Assembly (NCBI GenBank): GCA_000621425.1
Contig: JHYJ01000003.1
Coordinates: 34,903-98,902, forward strand
Length of the DNA stretch: 64,000 nucleotides
DNA from: Lachnospiraceae bacterium AB2028
GTDB taxonomy: Bacteria > Bacillota > Clostridia > Lachnospirales > Lachnospiraceae
Reading direction: 5' to 3'
Shown: piece by piece, positions 7,803-15,885 of the stretch
How the letters are laid out: every line of letters starts with the position of its first letter
How positions within the stretch are numbered: position 1 is the stretch's first letter
Notes under the pieces: model-generated
What the model was told of the DNA's origin: nothing
What the model saw: the letters and a program-made list of their open reading frames with translations, nothing else
Databases searched by the model: none
Made by a program: the position numbers and the translations under genes

Positions 7803-10001
7803 CTATTCGCTTGTCAAAAGCTTCGCGTAAAGGCCATCCATAGCTATGAGTTCGTCATGTGTCCCGCGCTCACTGATCTTACCTTTATCAAGCACTATTA
7901 TCTCGTCACAGTCTCTTATCGTTGAGAGCCTGTGTGCCACGACTATCGTTGTGATACCTCTTTCTTTTATTGATGAGACGACATCATACTCCGTCTGAGC
8001 ATCAAGTGCGCTTGTGGCCTCATCCATTATCATGATCGTCGGATCCTGCGCAAGGACACGTGCTATCTCGATCCTCTGACGTTGTCCTCCCGAAAAATCA
8101 AGTCCGCCATCACGAATCTTATACGAGTAGCCTCCGTCCCTCTTCATGATATCATCATGAACATGTGCGTCCCTTGCCGCAAGTATCATCGCGAAATCCT
8201 CGATGGAGTTGTCCCACATTTTGATATTGTTCGCTATAGTATCCTCGAACAGTATGATGTCCTGATTTACAACCGCCACAGAGCTTGTAAACAGGTCCCT
8301 GTCTATCTCGCCCACCGGTTTGCCGTCAAACAGGATCTCTCCCTCCCACGGACGGTACAGGCCTGATATAAGGCGCGAAAGTGTACTCTTCCCGCATCCG
8401 CTCCCGCCTACGAAAGCAACGCTCTTTCCTATCTCGAGTGTAAGGTTAAAGTTCTCGATAAGCGGCGGTGAAAGCTTCGAATAACCGAATGTCACATTCT
8501 TAAGCTCGAGCTTACCTGACAATTTGTTCGAAAAAGTTTTTTCCTCACCGTCCGAAGAATCGGCATGCTCAAGTACCGCATCTTTCGGATATTCCATGAC
8601 ATCATCGATACGTTCCATCTGCGTACGCATTTCCTGAAGACCCTGACCCGCTTCTATGAGTGATTGCGCCGGCAGCAGGAACTGCACAAGAAATCCCTGA
8701 AATGCGAGTACCATACCAGATGTGAACTCGCCCTTTATTATAAGGTAAACTCCCATAAGGAGCACGATATCGTTAACAAGTTCCATGACGATCACAGGTA
8801 CATTTCCGAGTCTTGCATCTATCCCGGCAAACTTAACGCGCTGGCTGTTAACGCTCGCCTCATATCCGGACCATTTGGTAAAGAATCCGTTCTCGGCACC
8901 GCTTGATTTGATAGTCTCTATCATCTCTATGCCTGATACTGTCTGTGAATACAGCTTACTTTCGTCGCGCATCATGACACGGGTGATATTGTTCCTTTTT
9001 GCGCTGACAAAATATGCCACAAAAACATTCACCGCTATGGCAACGATGCCTATCGCCGTCATCGCAACCGAATACGACAGCATCACACCGAGGTAAAAGA
9101 TCAACATCGCTGTATTTATAACAAGGGGAGCAAATGTATTGACAAGAATACTTGCTATGTTTGCGTTGGCCTGACGTCTTTGTTCTATATCACCTGCCAT
9201 ACGCTGTGAAAAAAAACTCATGGGAAGTTGCAGGACATGCCAGAAATATGCAGCATTTCCGACAGCGGCAAACTTACCGCTTATCCGGAATGAATAAAGC
9301 GCAGTGATCCATGCCGCAACGATCTGTACAATGGTAAGTATTATAAGCGCGGCCATAAAGCCGCCGACAAGTGAAGGATTTCTTCCGGGAACCAGTTCAT
9401 CCATGAAGAACCTGGAAAAACCTGCCAAAGCAATGGCACATATTGATGTGACTGACGTTGTTATCGCAACAAATGCGGTTGCCGATCCGGCTCCGATCAT
9501 GCGCTTTTTAGCAAATGCGATCATGCTCTTGGGTTTTCCGGAGGGCTCATATCCTTCGCCCGGAGTGATGACTACTGTAACACCGGTAAAGGCTTCGTCA
9601 AACTCCTTCTCGGTTATGATGACATCACCCCTTGCGGGGTCGTTGATGTACACCTTCCCTTTTTTGAAGCCGCATAAAACGACAAAATGATTGAATTCCC
9701 AGTGTATGATGCACGGAAATTTGGCCTGTTTTTTAAGCTGCTCCGGTTCGAACCTATATCCTGTGGCATTAAAACCATATGTCCTTGCAGCCCTTGCGAT
9801 GTTTCCGGCCTTGGATCCGTCGCGTGAAACACCACAGTCCTCCCGGACCTGCTCAAGGGGGACCCATTTCCCATAATAAGCCATGACCATGGTAAGGCTC
9901 GCCGCACCGCACTCAAGCGCCTCCATCTGCATAACGACGGGAACCTTTGCTATGCCATTTGTCACCGGCTGTTTAATCCTGTTCTTCTTATTTGATGACA
10001 T
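7803..10001 (-). CDS. NHLM-type peptidase-containing ABC exporter (ABC1)
   Basis: 732 residues. Residues 15-150 form a C39 peptidase with Cys31 (in QMEALECGAAS), His105 and Asp121, all the expected catalytic residues. Then come a six-helix exporter domain and an ATPase with GGSGCGKST, FSGGQRQR and IMIMDEATSALD. It should cleave precursors after the Gly-Gly of the DQVAGG motif and export the core. It overlaps the HlyD-like stub by 14 bases at its start, which suggests translational coupling. Length and domain order are those of NHLM ABC1 proteins. Confidence 0.93.
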   Translation of the reverse strand: MSSNKKNRIKQPVTNGIAKVPVVMQMEALECGAASLTMVMAYYGKWVPLEQVREDCGVSRDGSKAGNIARAARTYGFNATGYRFEPEQLKKQAKFPCIIHWEFNHFVVLCGFKKGKVYINDPARGDVIITEKEFDEAFTGVTVVITPGEGYEPSGKPKSMIAFAKKRMIGAGSATAFVAITTSVTSICAIALAGFSRFFMDELVPGRNPSLVGGFMAALIILTIVQIVAAWITALYSFRISGKFAAVGNAAYFWHVLQLPMSFFSQRMAGDIEQRRQANANIASILVNTFAPLVINTAMLIFYLGVMLSYSVAMTAIGIVAIAVNVFVAYFVSAKRNNITRVMMRDESKLYSQTVSGIEMIETIKSSGAENGFFTKWSGYEASVNSQRVKFAGIDARLGNVPVIVMELVNDIVLLMGVYLIIKGEFTSGMVLAFQGFLVQFLLPAQSLIEAGQGLQEMRTQMERIDDVMEYPKDAVLEHADSSDGEEKTFSNKLSGKLELKNVTFGYSKLSPPLIENFNLTLEIGKSVAFVGGSGCGKSTLSRLISGLYRPWEGEILFDGKPVGEIDRDLFTSSVAVVNQDIILFEDTIANNIKMWDNSIEDFAMILAARDAHVHDDIMKRDGGYSYKIRDGGLDFSGGQRQRIEIARVLAQDPTIMIMDEATSALDAQTEYDVVSSIKERGITTIVVAHRLSTIRDCDEIIVLDKGKISERGTHDELIAMDGLYAKLLTSE

Positions 10002-10212
10002 AACTTATCGGTGCCACTTCCTTTACTCCGTTTTCAGTATTGACCTGTATCTTTCCGAACACGGCCCAGAAAAAAGTCCCAGCGATAAGAAGCAGCGTTG
10101 CAAACAGTATCATCCACACAGAAGGGGTGGTCACTTTGATATAGTCGTCAAGCTGCTCGGGGGATGTAACTCTTTCAAGGCTTTTTTTACGAAATATCGA
10201 TTTTTCTGCCAT
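9988..10212 (-). CDS. Short NHLM HlyD-like membrane stub (74 residues)
   Basis: The sequence IFRKKSLERVTSPEQLDDYI, then KVTTPSVW and one transmembrane helix, matches the N-terminus of NHLM-system HlyD (membrane fusion) proteins. The protein ends 20 residues after the helix. The usual coiled-coil and lipoyl/barrel domains are absent. The stop falls inside the start of the exporter gene with no sign of a downstream frame remnant, so this looks like an adapted short form rather than a fresh truncation. In a single-membrane cell the periplasmic part may be dispensable. It is the first gene of the export operon. Confidence 0.75.
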   Translation of the reverse strand: MAEKSIFRKKSLERVTSPEQLDDYIKVTTPSVWMILFATLLLIAGTFFWAVFGKIQVNTENGVKEVAPISYVIK

Positions 10213-10617
10213 ATATTAAGGATCCTTTCGTATGATGAAAAACTAAAAAGCGCATCCACCGGATCAGACTCCACGTGGATATGCTTTATGATTGCTGATA
10301 TGTAATGTAGTTACGCTGTCTGTCTGATTATAGTGTACGCAAATCAAGACGTCACCCCCATTAAGTAGACACACTTCTCATATTTTACAATATAGTAATC
10401 CCCCACTAATGTCAATGTTTTTCAGCATTTATGGATCTTCAAACGATTCCCGATCCGTTTGCGTCAGATATCCACATCAGATCCGTACGCTGTTAGCACT
10501 TCTCTGGTCTAGCCGTCAGAGAATTATAAAAGGCTACTCAAAGTCTGCTTTCATTGGTAGACTTTGAAAGCGGATTTTATACTTTATTTATATTTCCAGC
10601 AAATCTTCATAATACTT

Positions 10618-10748
10618 TTTACACCAAATTTTACACCATTTGCGAAAATTTTGACGATTTCTGACGATCTCAGACGAAAAGTAAAAATCCCGCAAAGCCT
10701 TGATTTTATTGCTTTACGGGATTTGTCAACATCAGACGGATCACACCA
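10618..10748 (+). repeat. Three integrase arm-type sites at right end
   Basis: TTTACACCA at 10618-10626 and 10630-10638, and ATCACACCA at 10740-10748: the same words and orientation as the triplet at 1221-1250. Confidence 0.6.
10685..10722 (-). terminator. Terminator-like hairpin downstream of the diguanylate cyclase
   Basis: AAATCCCGCAAAGC pairs with GCTTTACGGGATTT (one G-U pair). On the minus strand it is followed by TTTTTACTTTT. It is about 80 bases past the cyclase stop. Confidence 0.65.
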
Positions 10749-10764
10749 AAATATTTTCAAGAGT

Positions 10765-10783
10765 GAGTGCTAACAAATTTTGT
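10765..10783. repeat. Right copy of candidate attachment-core direct repeat
   Basis: GAGTGCTAACAAATTTTGT, matching 1129-1146 apart from one A. It lies immediately outside the right arm-type sites, as expected for an element end. Confidence 0.45.
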
Positions 10784-10803
10784 GAACTTTTTGTGTCCTG
10801 TTT

Positions 10804-11874
10804 TTAGTATACTACCCGGTTCCTTCCGCTTTCCTTACCGGTATAGAGCTTTTTGTCCGCTTCCTTTATGGTATTTTCTATGTTTCCACTAAAATCATAT
10901 TCTGCCAGGCCATAGGTCATAGTCACATTTATCGTGTTATCCTTAACTTTGATCGGATGGTTCATTATATAAGTCCGCAGCCGTTCTATCTCAAGATATG
11001 TCTCATCGCCGTTTTTCCCGGCAAAGATCAGCAGAAATTCCTCGCCGCCCCATCTGGTAAGAAATGCTTCCTTTCCGCAGACCTCACGCATAGCGCTTGC
11101 CACAGCTTTAAGAACCTCATCGCCTGCATCATGTCCGTAAGTATCATTTACTTTCTTGAAGAAATCGATGTCTCCCATGGCAAGGCTCACAGCCCCTATA
11201 TATGGCGCCGACATCACATTCCGGAGAAAATCCTTTGCCTTTCGCCTGTTATACAGTCCCGTGAGCTGGTCTGTGGATGCCTCCTTTACAAGCCTGTCGT
11301 TGTACTGCATCAGCTTGCTTTCAGCCTCATTTTCCTGATGGCTGTATATATACGAGACCGCGATAATCGAAACAAACACCGCTGAAATATTCGAAGTCTG
11401 TATAAAGCGGTTTCCAAGGTCGCTTATCTCTATCACAGGCAGCATTCCGCCGAAACAGAATATCATCATCACTCTTGCAACAAGGACAAGCCCCGCTATA
11501 GTAAACTTAAAGCCTTTGCTTCCGTGTATCGTGAAAAAGCTCAGCAATAGAATTATGAAGAAATAATTCTGCATTCCGCCGCTCCAGCCGAAACATGGAA
11601 CCATTTCCATTGACCAGATGAACGTAAAGAAGATATAGCACACCACTGCCGGTTCCGATTTCATATGATATGTGAGAAGGAAAAACAGAAGCAGGAAAAT
11701 AAAAGACGCAGCCATCCGGTACTTAAAAAATACCAGCACATCCGATCCTGCAAAAATGACATCAAGGATGAACGCAAAGGCCTGTATCAGATACAGTATC
11801 CTCAATGTCACCATACCCCTGCGGGTTTCATTTTCGGATGACACATCTTTATTTATAAGGTTTAACAGTCCCAT
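10804..11874 (-). CDS. Membrane diguanylate cyclase (GGEEF)
   Basis: 356 residues. The first ~180 form about six transmembrane helices, a membrane sensory module. The GGDEF domain follows, with DQLTGLYNRR at its start and an intact GGEEF active site, so synthesis of cyclic di-GMP from two GTP is predicted. The residues before GGEEF (GKEAFLTRW) lack the RxxD inhibitory site, so product inhibition through that site is not expected. It is a single gene. A GAGGGG ribosome site precedes ATG 11874, and hairpins lie on both sides. It sits just outside the right end of the RiPP element. Confidence 0.92.
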   Translation of the reverse strand: MGLLNLINKDVSSENETRRGMVTLRILYLIQAFAFILDVIFAGSDVLVFFKYRMAASFIFLLLFFLLTYHMKSEPAVVCYIFFTFIWSMEMVPCFGWSGGMQNYFFIILLLSFFTIHGSKGFKFTIAGLVLVARVMMIFCFGGMLPVIEISDLGNRFIQTSNISAVFVSIIAVSYIYSHQENEAESKLMQYNDRLVKEASTDQLTGLYNRRKAKDFLRNVMSAPYIGAVSLAMGDIDFFKKVNDTYGHDAGDEVLKAVASAMREVCGKEAFLTRWGGEEFLLIFAGKNGDETYLEIERLRTYIMNHPIKVKDNTINVTMTYGLAEYDFSGNIENTIKEADKKLYTGKESGRNRVVY

Positions 11875-11952
11875 TTCTTTTTACCCCTCATATGATCCTG
11901 TTAATGCTGTGACGGCACACTTTTCGATTTTGTTAACTATATAAGTATAGCA

Positions 11953-11986
11953 CAAAGGCAACGACCGCAAAATGGCCGTTGCCTTT
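11953..11986. terminator. Hairpin between sugar-permease remnant and cyclase gene
   Basis: AAAGGCAACG and CGTTGCCTTT form a 10-bp stem with a short inner stem. The T/A-rich outer arms could terminate the permease remnant (minus). T-tracts are short, so it is only a probable terminator. Confidence 0.55.
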
Positions 11987-12008
11987 ATTATGGTATATGG
12001 GGAAGGTA

Positions 12009-12300
12009 TTATTTCTTTCTGCTTCTTACGTCGAATGCTACTGCTATTACAAATATCAGACCCTTTACTATGTACTGGTATGAGATATCAATGTTCATCA
12101 GGTTCATTCCGTTTGTAAGTGACATGATAACCAGTGTACCGATGATCGTATTTGTAACTCTTCCGACACCGCCGCTTACTGCCACGCCGCCGATATATGA
12201 TGATGCAATGGCATCCATTTCGAAAGCTACGCCGGCTGTAGGTGTTGCAGACTGAAGTCTTGAGGTATAAAGGATACCGCAAAGTGCTGGTAAAAACCAC
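12009..12300 (-). pseudogene. C-terminal remnant of a sugar ABC transporter permease
   Basis: The ~95 residues from GILYTSRLQSATPTAG to AFDVRSRKK match the C-terminus of MglC/RbsC/XylH-type permeases, including the conserved MDAIASSYIGG and GGVGRV segments. The first ~250 residues and any partner ATPase or binding protein are absent. The break coincides with the stop of the DegT aminotransferase at 12301. Insertion or deletion at this point removed the rest of a sugar-uptake locus. A short frame can be extended upstream inside the aminotransferase gene, but that extension has no permease character. Confidence 0.8.
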
Positions 12301-13404
12301 TTATCCGCGTTTGATAATATCACAGATCTTACGGACCACATCTTCCTCCAAATCTGCATACATAGGTATGGTCAGTATTCCGGCAGCTATACGCTTTGCA
12401 TTTTCCAGTCCGGAATCATCATACTTTCCTCTATAGCACTCATAATCAGTTATGAGTGGATAGAAATATTTTCTGGGATATATCTTCTCTGCCGCCAGCC
12501 TGGTAAAGAGCTCATCCCTGTCTGCACCGTACTCATCCGGATTCACATAGATGGGGAAATAAGCATAATTCTTCTCAAGCCCTTCCTGGGGACCGCACAG
12601 CTTTATGCCCTTCACCTCCTGCAGCTCAGAAACATAGAGTTCATATATCTTTTTACGCTTTGCGATTTCCTCATCCAGATGGCGCAGGTTGCATATACCC
12701 ATGGCCGCCTGGAATTCACTCATTTTGGCATTGGCACCTACTTCAGCTAACTGCTCATCTTCCCGTATGCCGAAGTTCTTCAAGTTGTACATACGCTTTC
12801 CGATGCTCTCGTCATCACAGACAATTGCACCGCCCTCTATAGTATTGAAGACTTTTGTTGCATGGAATGACAGCATGGATGCATCGCCGTAGGATGCCAC
12901 ACTCTTTCCCTTATATACTTCACCGAAAGTATGAGCCGCATCGTAGATTACCTTCAGCCCGTGCTTTTTTGCGATCCGGTCTATCTCCTCCACATCGCAG
13001 ACATTTCCATATACATGCACCGGAACAATGGCTCTTGTTTTATCCGTGATAAGCGACTCAAGCTTGCTCACATCCATTGTATAGTGCTCAGGCTCAATAT
13101 CACAGAATACCGGCGTAAGATTATTTCTTACTATTGCATGAGTAGTTGATGAAAAAGTAAACGGAGTGGTGATCACCTCGCCGTCCATTTCAAAAGCCTG
13201 CAGCGCAAGCTCCAGGGCCATGTGTCCGTTAGTGAAAAGCTCCACGTGGCTTACATGCATAAAATCACAAAGCTGTTTCTGCAGTTCTATGTGTTTTTCT
13301 CCCATATTGGTAAGCCAATGGCTTTCCCATATCGAACGGATCTCTTCTATATATTCCTCAAAAGGCGGCATTGACGAGCGCGTTACAAGTATAGGTTTAT
13401 CCAT
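12301..13404 (-). CDS. DegT/DnrJ/EryC1/StrS sugar aminotransferase
   Basis: 367 residues, normal for this PLP family. The internal aldimine Lys lies in SFHATKVFNTIEGG, and an Asp in VIYDAAHTFG contacts the pyridine nitrogen. The family transfers an amino group to nucleotide-activated keto-sugars, usually dTDP-4-keto-6-deoxyglucose, for surface glycans. The sequence is closest in style to VioA-like 4-aminotransferases; substrate identity is inference. No other nucleotide-sugar gene is adjacent and the downstream gene is broken, so it appears isolated by rearrangement. A GGAGGATCAATATG context supports the start at 13404. Confidence 0.88.
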   Translation of the reverse strand: MDKPILVTRSSMPPFEEYIEEIRSIWESHWLTNMGEKHIELQKQLCDFMHVSHVELFTNGHMALELALQAFEMDGEVITTPFTFSSTTHAIVRNNLTPVFCDIEPEHYTMDVSKLESLITDKTRAIVPVHVYGNVCDVEEIDRIAKKHGLKVIYDAAHTFGEVYKGKSVASYGDASMLSFHATKVFNTIEGGAIVCDDESIGKRMYNLKNFGIREDEQLAEVGANAKMSEFQAAMGICNLRHLDEEIAKRKKIYELYVSELQEVKGIKLCGPQEGLEKNYAYFPIYVNPDEYGADRDELFTRLAAEKIYPRKYFYPLITDYECYRGKYDDSGLENAKRIAAGILTIPMYADLEEDVVRKICDIIKRG

Positions 13405-13759
13405 ATTGATCCTCCACGATGATCACTTAAAATTATCATCCCATTGCTTATTTATTATATGATATCAGGAACACTTAGTGTACCTCTTTGAAACTATTTA
13501 ATAAATCCTCCAAAAAAGTCTCCTAAAATTGGATTTTGGCCACATTTTTGTGCAATTTTAACAACAAATTGGTACGATCATTATTGTTCTATCGTCATTT
13601 TAACAATGTTTTAACCCCGTGTTAATATTTTATTCATATTTCTAATTTATCATATAGACAGTTAAGAAAGTTCAAGTTCAAATTGTTTTCATAGTTTTCG
13701 TGCCCGGGTGGAGTCATCACCGTCCGGGCACACCTCCTTTTATAGGGGTATTTTCGAAA
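13405..13759. other. AT-rich intergenic region with one hairpin
   Basis: 355 bases without a gene, rich in A and T. A hairpin with arms GTGCCCGG (13700-13707) and CCGGGCAC (13724-13731) and inner GTG/CAC pairs lies about 30 bases past the stop of the gene at 13760 and probably ends the sufSU transcript, although a clear T-tract is missing. The promoter of the aminotransferase must lie here; TTGAAC and TATGAT words occur near 13645-13680. Confidence 0.5.
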
Positions 13760-14026
13760 TCAAACATCTTCCTCCAGCACACTCATTTCCAGGTGATCAA
13801 AATCAATCTCGAAAATAAAGTTGTCTGCAGTAAAACGCGTTTTTGATGAGCGCTTGAACTCTTTTACATTTTTATCAAGCCAGATGGGAATATCCAGATC
13901 TAATTCGTGACAGGCATCCTCCAAGGAATTGACAACCTTGTGGGTGCGGGTATCATCTTCGTTACGTTCGATGACCGTCTGCTTTACCAGATGTGCATTT
14001 TTCCATATACGGAACCAGATTCTCAT
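13760..14026 (-). CDS. Conserved small protein downstream of sufU
   Basis: 88 residues; no recognised family. The start MRIWFRIWKN is followed by an alternating charged sequence with the pattern E-x-x-CHELDLDIPIWLDKN and a C-terminal acidic end. No membrane segment or metal motif. The gene begins six bases after the sufU stop, so it is co-transcribed with sufS and sufU. A link to iron-sulfur assembly is suggested by position only. Confidence 0.65.
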   Translation of the reverse strand: MRIWFRIWKNAHLVKQTVIERNEDDTRTHKVVNSLEDACHELDLDIPIWLDKNVKEFKRSSKTRFTADNFIFEIDFDHLEMSVLEEDV

Positions 14027-14032
14027 ATGTGA

Positions 14033-14512
14033 TTAAGGGGTGCAGTTCCCACAGTTCTGTCTGCTGCCGCCTTCACTCTCACCATCACGAAGCATACGCT
14101 GCATGGTCTTCCAGCCAAGTGTCGCGCATTTTACGCGGGCAGGCATATGGGAAATATCCTCAAGGGACGCTGCCTCATCCAGGGATTCGATTTCTTCCGG
14201 GGTAGCAGTGCTGCGTACCATGTTCATGAATCTCTCGGCATAGGCAAGCGCCTCTTCCTTGGTGCTTCCGATTATAAGATCCAGCATCATATCTGCGGAT
14301 GCCTGGGAAATGGCACAGCCGGAACCGTTAAAACATCCGTCCGTCACGATATCGTTCTCATCAAGCTTAAGCTGCAGATAGATATCATCACCGCAGCTTG
14401 GATTTACACCGTTAAGTATCATGGATGGTGATTCCATGTCCCCCTTATGGGTAGGATGAAGATTGTGTTCGTTAACTATTTCCCTGTATAAACTCTTAAG
14501 CTCCATAACCAA
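14033..14512 (-). CDS. sufU: Iron-sulfur cluster assembly scaffold SufU
   Basis: 159 residues. The conserved ligands are visible: the first Cys within NPSCGDD, the second in GSGCAISQAS and the third in RVKCATLGW, with Asp in GDD. This arrangement is that of zinc-binding SufU, which accepts sulfane sulfur from SufS in Firmicutes. It overlaps the end of sufS by 17 bases, indicating coupling. It is part of the suf set, though separated from sufCBD by the ABC-F gene. Confidence 0.95.
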   Translation of the reverse strand: MVMELKSLYREIVNEHNLHPTHKGDMESPSMILNGVNPSCGDDIYLQLKLDENDIVTDGCFNGSGCAISQASADMMLDLIIGSTKEEALAYAERFMNMVRSTATPEEIESLDEAASLEDISHMPARVKCATLGWKTMQRMLRDGESEGGSRQNCGNCTP

Positions 14513-15734
14513 GCCAGCCTCTTACTTTCTTTACTGCTTCAACAAATTTTTCTGCTTCTTCCTCGGTATTGTAAAAATACATGCTCGCCCTTGCGGTAGC
14601 CCTGAACTCCATATTCAGTCTTTCCTGCATGAATTCCATAAGGGGCTGCGCGCAATGATGTCCTGCCCTGACAGCAATATGCTCATCATCCAGAACTGTA
14701 GATATATCGTGGGGGTGGCATCCGTCTATATTGAATGTAACTATCCCGGAATGCTTTGACACATCTTCACTGCCATACACATGCACATAAGGAATGGCCT
14801 TCAGTCCCTCGTACACTATCTTAGTTACTTTATTTTCCTGCTCTTCTATGGCATCAAAACCGATACTGTTCAGGTATTCTGCTGCCGCTGCCATACCTGC
14901 TGCTCCTGCCGCATTTACGGTACCTGCCTCGAACTTGTGGGGGAGCTCAGCATAAGTTGCGGAATCACGCTTTACGTACTCTATCATCTCACCGCCGCTA
15001 AGGAAAGGAGGCATCTTTTCCAGAAGGTCCATACGGCCATACAATGCACCTATTCCCATAGGTCCTAACATCTTATGTCCGGAAAATGCCAAAAAGTCAG
15101 CACCGATCTCCTTAACATCCACCTTCATATGGGGAACACCCTGAGCTCCGTCGGCTACCATCACTCCGCCGTTGGCATGTACAAGTTCAGACGCAAGCTT
15201 AACGGGATTCTTTACCCCCAGCACATTTGAAACTATTGCAATGCCGATAAGCTTAGTCTTTTCAGTAACACAGTTCCTGAGGTTCTCTTCCGTAATGGTA
15301 CCGTCGTCCTCAGGCTCAATATACTTAAGCACTGCCCCGGTAGTCTTTGCCACCATCTGCCAGGGAAGAATATTGCTGTGGTGCTCCATTACAGTGATCA
15401 GTATCTCATCACCTGCATGAAGGTTGTTCAGCCCATAGGAATATGCCACCAGATTCAGTGCTTCAGTGGCATTGCGAACAAAAATGATCTCCTCGTCATG
15501 CTCTGCACCTATGAAGTCCGCCATTGCATGCCTTGACTTTTCATATATATCCGTAGCGCCCACGCTCCATTCATACAGGCCCCTTAAGGGATTGGCATTG
15601 GTGGTGCGGTAAAAGTTTTCTATCGCGTCAAGCACCTGCACAGGCCTCTGTGATGTGGCCGCATTGTCAAAATATATATATTCGGGATTATCAGCAAGTA
15701 TGGGAAAATCCCTGCGTATTGAATTTACATCCAT
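14496..15734 (-). CDS. sufS: Cysteine desulfurase SufS
   Basis: 412 residues, a class V PLP enzyme that takes sulfur from cysteine for Fe-S clusters. It shows HHSNILPWQ, the PLP Lys in SGHKMLGPMGIG, and the persulfide Cys in RAGHHCAQPLM. It has its own promoter (15837-15865) and a structured leader, although the suf genes sufCBD lie upstream in the same direction. It transfers sulfur to SufU, whose gene overlaps its end. Confidence 0.97.
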   Translation of the reverse strand: MDVNSIRRDFPILADNPEYIYFDNAATSQRPVQVLDAIENFYRTTNANPLRGLYEWSVGATDIYEKSRHAMADFIGAEHDEEIIFVRNATEALNLVAYSYGLNNLHAGDEILITVMEHHSNILPWQMVAKTTGAVLKYIEPEDDGTITEENLRNCVTEKTKLIGIAIVSNVLGVKNPVKLASELVHANGGVMVADGAQGVPHMKVDVKEIGADFLAFSGHKMLGPMGIGALYGRMDLLEKMPPFLSGGEMIEYVKRDSATYAELPHKFEAGTVNAAGAAGMAAAAEYLNSIGFDAIEEQENKVTKIVYEGLKAIPYVHVYGSEDVSKHSGIVTFNIDGCHPHDISTVLDDEHIAVRAGHHCAQPLMEFMQERLNMEFRATARASMYFYNTEEEAEKFVEAVKKVRGWLGYGA

Positions 15735-15750
15735 TTATCTTTTCCATTCC

Positions 15751-15815
15751 GGCCGATCAGATAAGCCCGGCCAATTTCACTGATCTGTCCGGCACCCCTG
15801 ACAGAATGCCGGACA
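15751..15815 (-). promoter_or_regulatory. Structured 5' leader of sufS with competing hairpins
   Basis: On the transcript a perfect 9-bp hairpin TGTCCGGCA/TGCCGGACA (15786-15815) comes first. Then GATCAG/CTGATC (15755-15760 with 15780-15785) competes with GGCCG/CGGCC (15751-15755 with 15768-15772), because the two share bases and interleave. The last stem ends near the ribosome site. This resembles a translation switch but matches no riboswitch class I know. Confidence 0.45.
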
Positions 15816-15836
15816 TCATTCGTCACAAACGGTGTC

Positions 15837-15865
15837 ATTATAACATCTTTTACACAGCGCGACAA
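15837..15865 (-). promoter_or_regulatory. Promoter of sufS-sufU
   Basis: TTGTCG (15860-15865), 17 bases, TATAAT (15837-15842) on the minus strand. It gives sufSU independent transcription from sufCBD. Confidence 0.7.
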
Positions 15866-15885
15866 ATCCCAAGATTTCAGACCTT

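Larger units (their letters stand above)
10213..10803. other. Intergenic region: export-operon promoter side and right element end
   Basis: 590 bases without a gene. It holds a hairpin TCAAAGTCT/AGACTTTGA (10538-10568), three integrase arm-type sites, a terminator-like hairpin (10685-10722) and the right copy of the candidate core repeat (10765-10783). A lone CIRCE-like half (TTAGCACTT) is at 10492. No clear promoter for the export operon could be singled out. Confidence 0.6.

Noticed and set aside
10492..10773. Second CIRCE element
   Set aside because: Only separated half-sites (TTAGCACTT and GAGTGCTAAC, over 260 bases apart) are present, not the N9 inverted repeat.
13700..13731. Riboswitch upstream of the DegT gene
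   Set aside because: It is a single simple hairpin next to the end of the sufSU transcript and matches no known aptamer.
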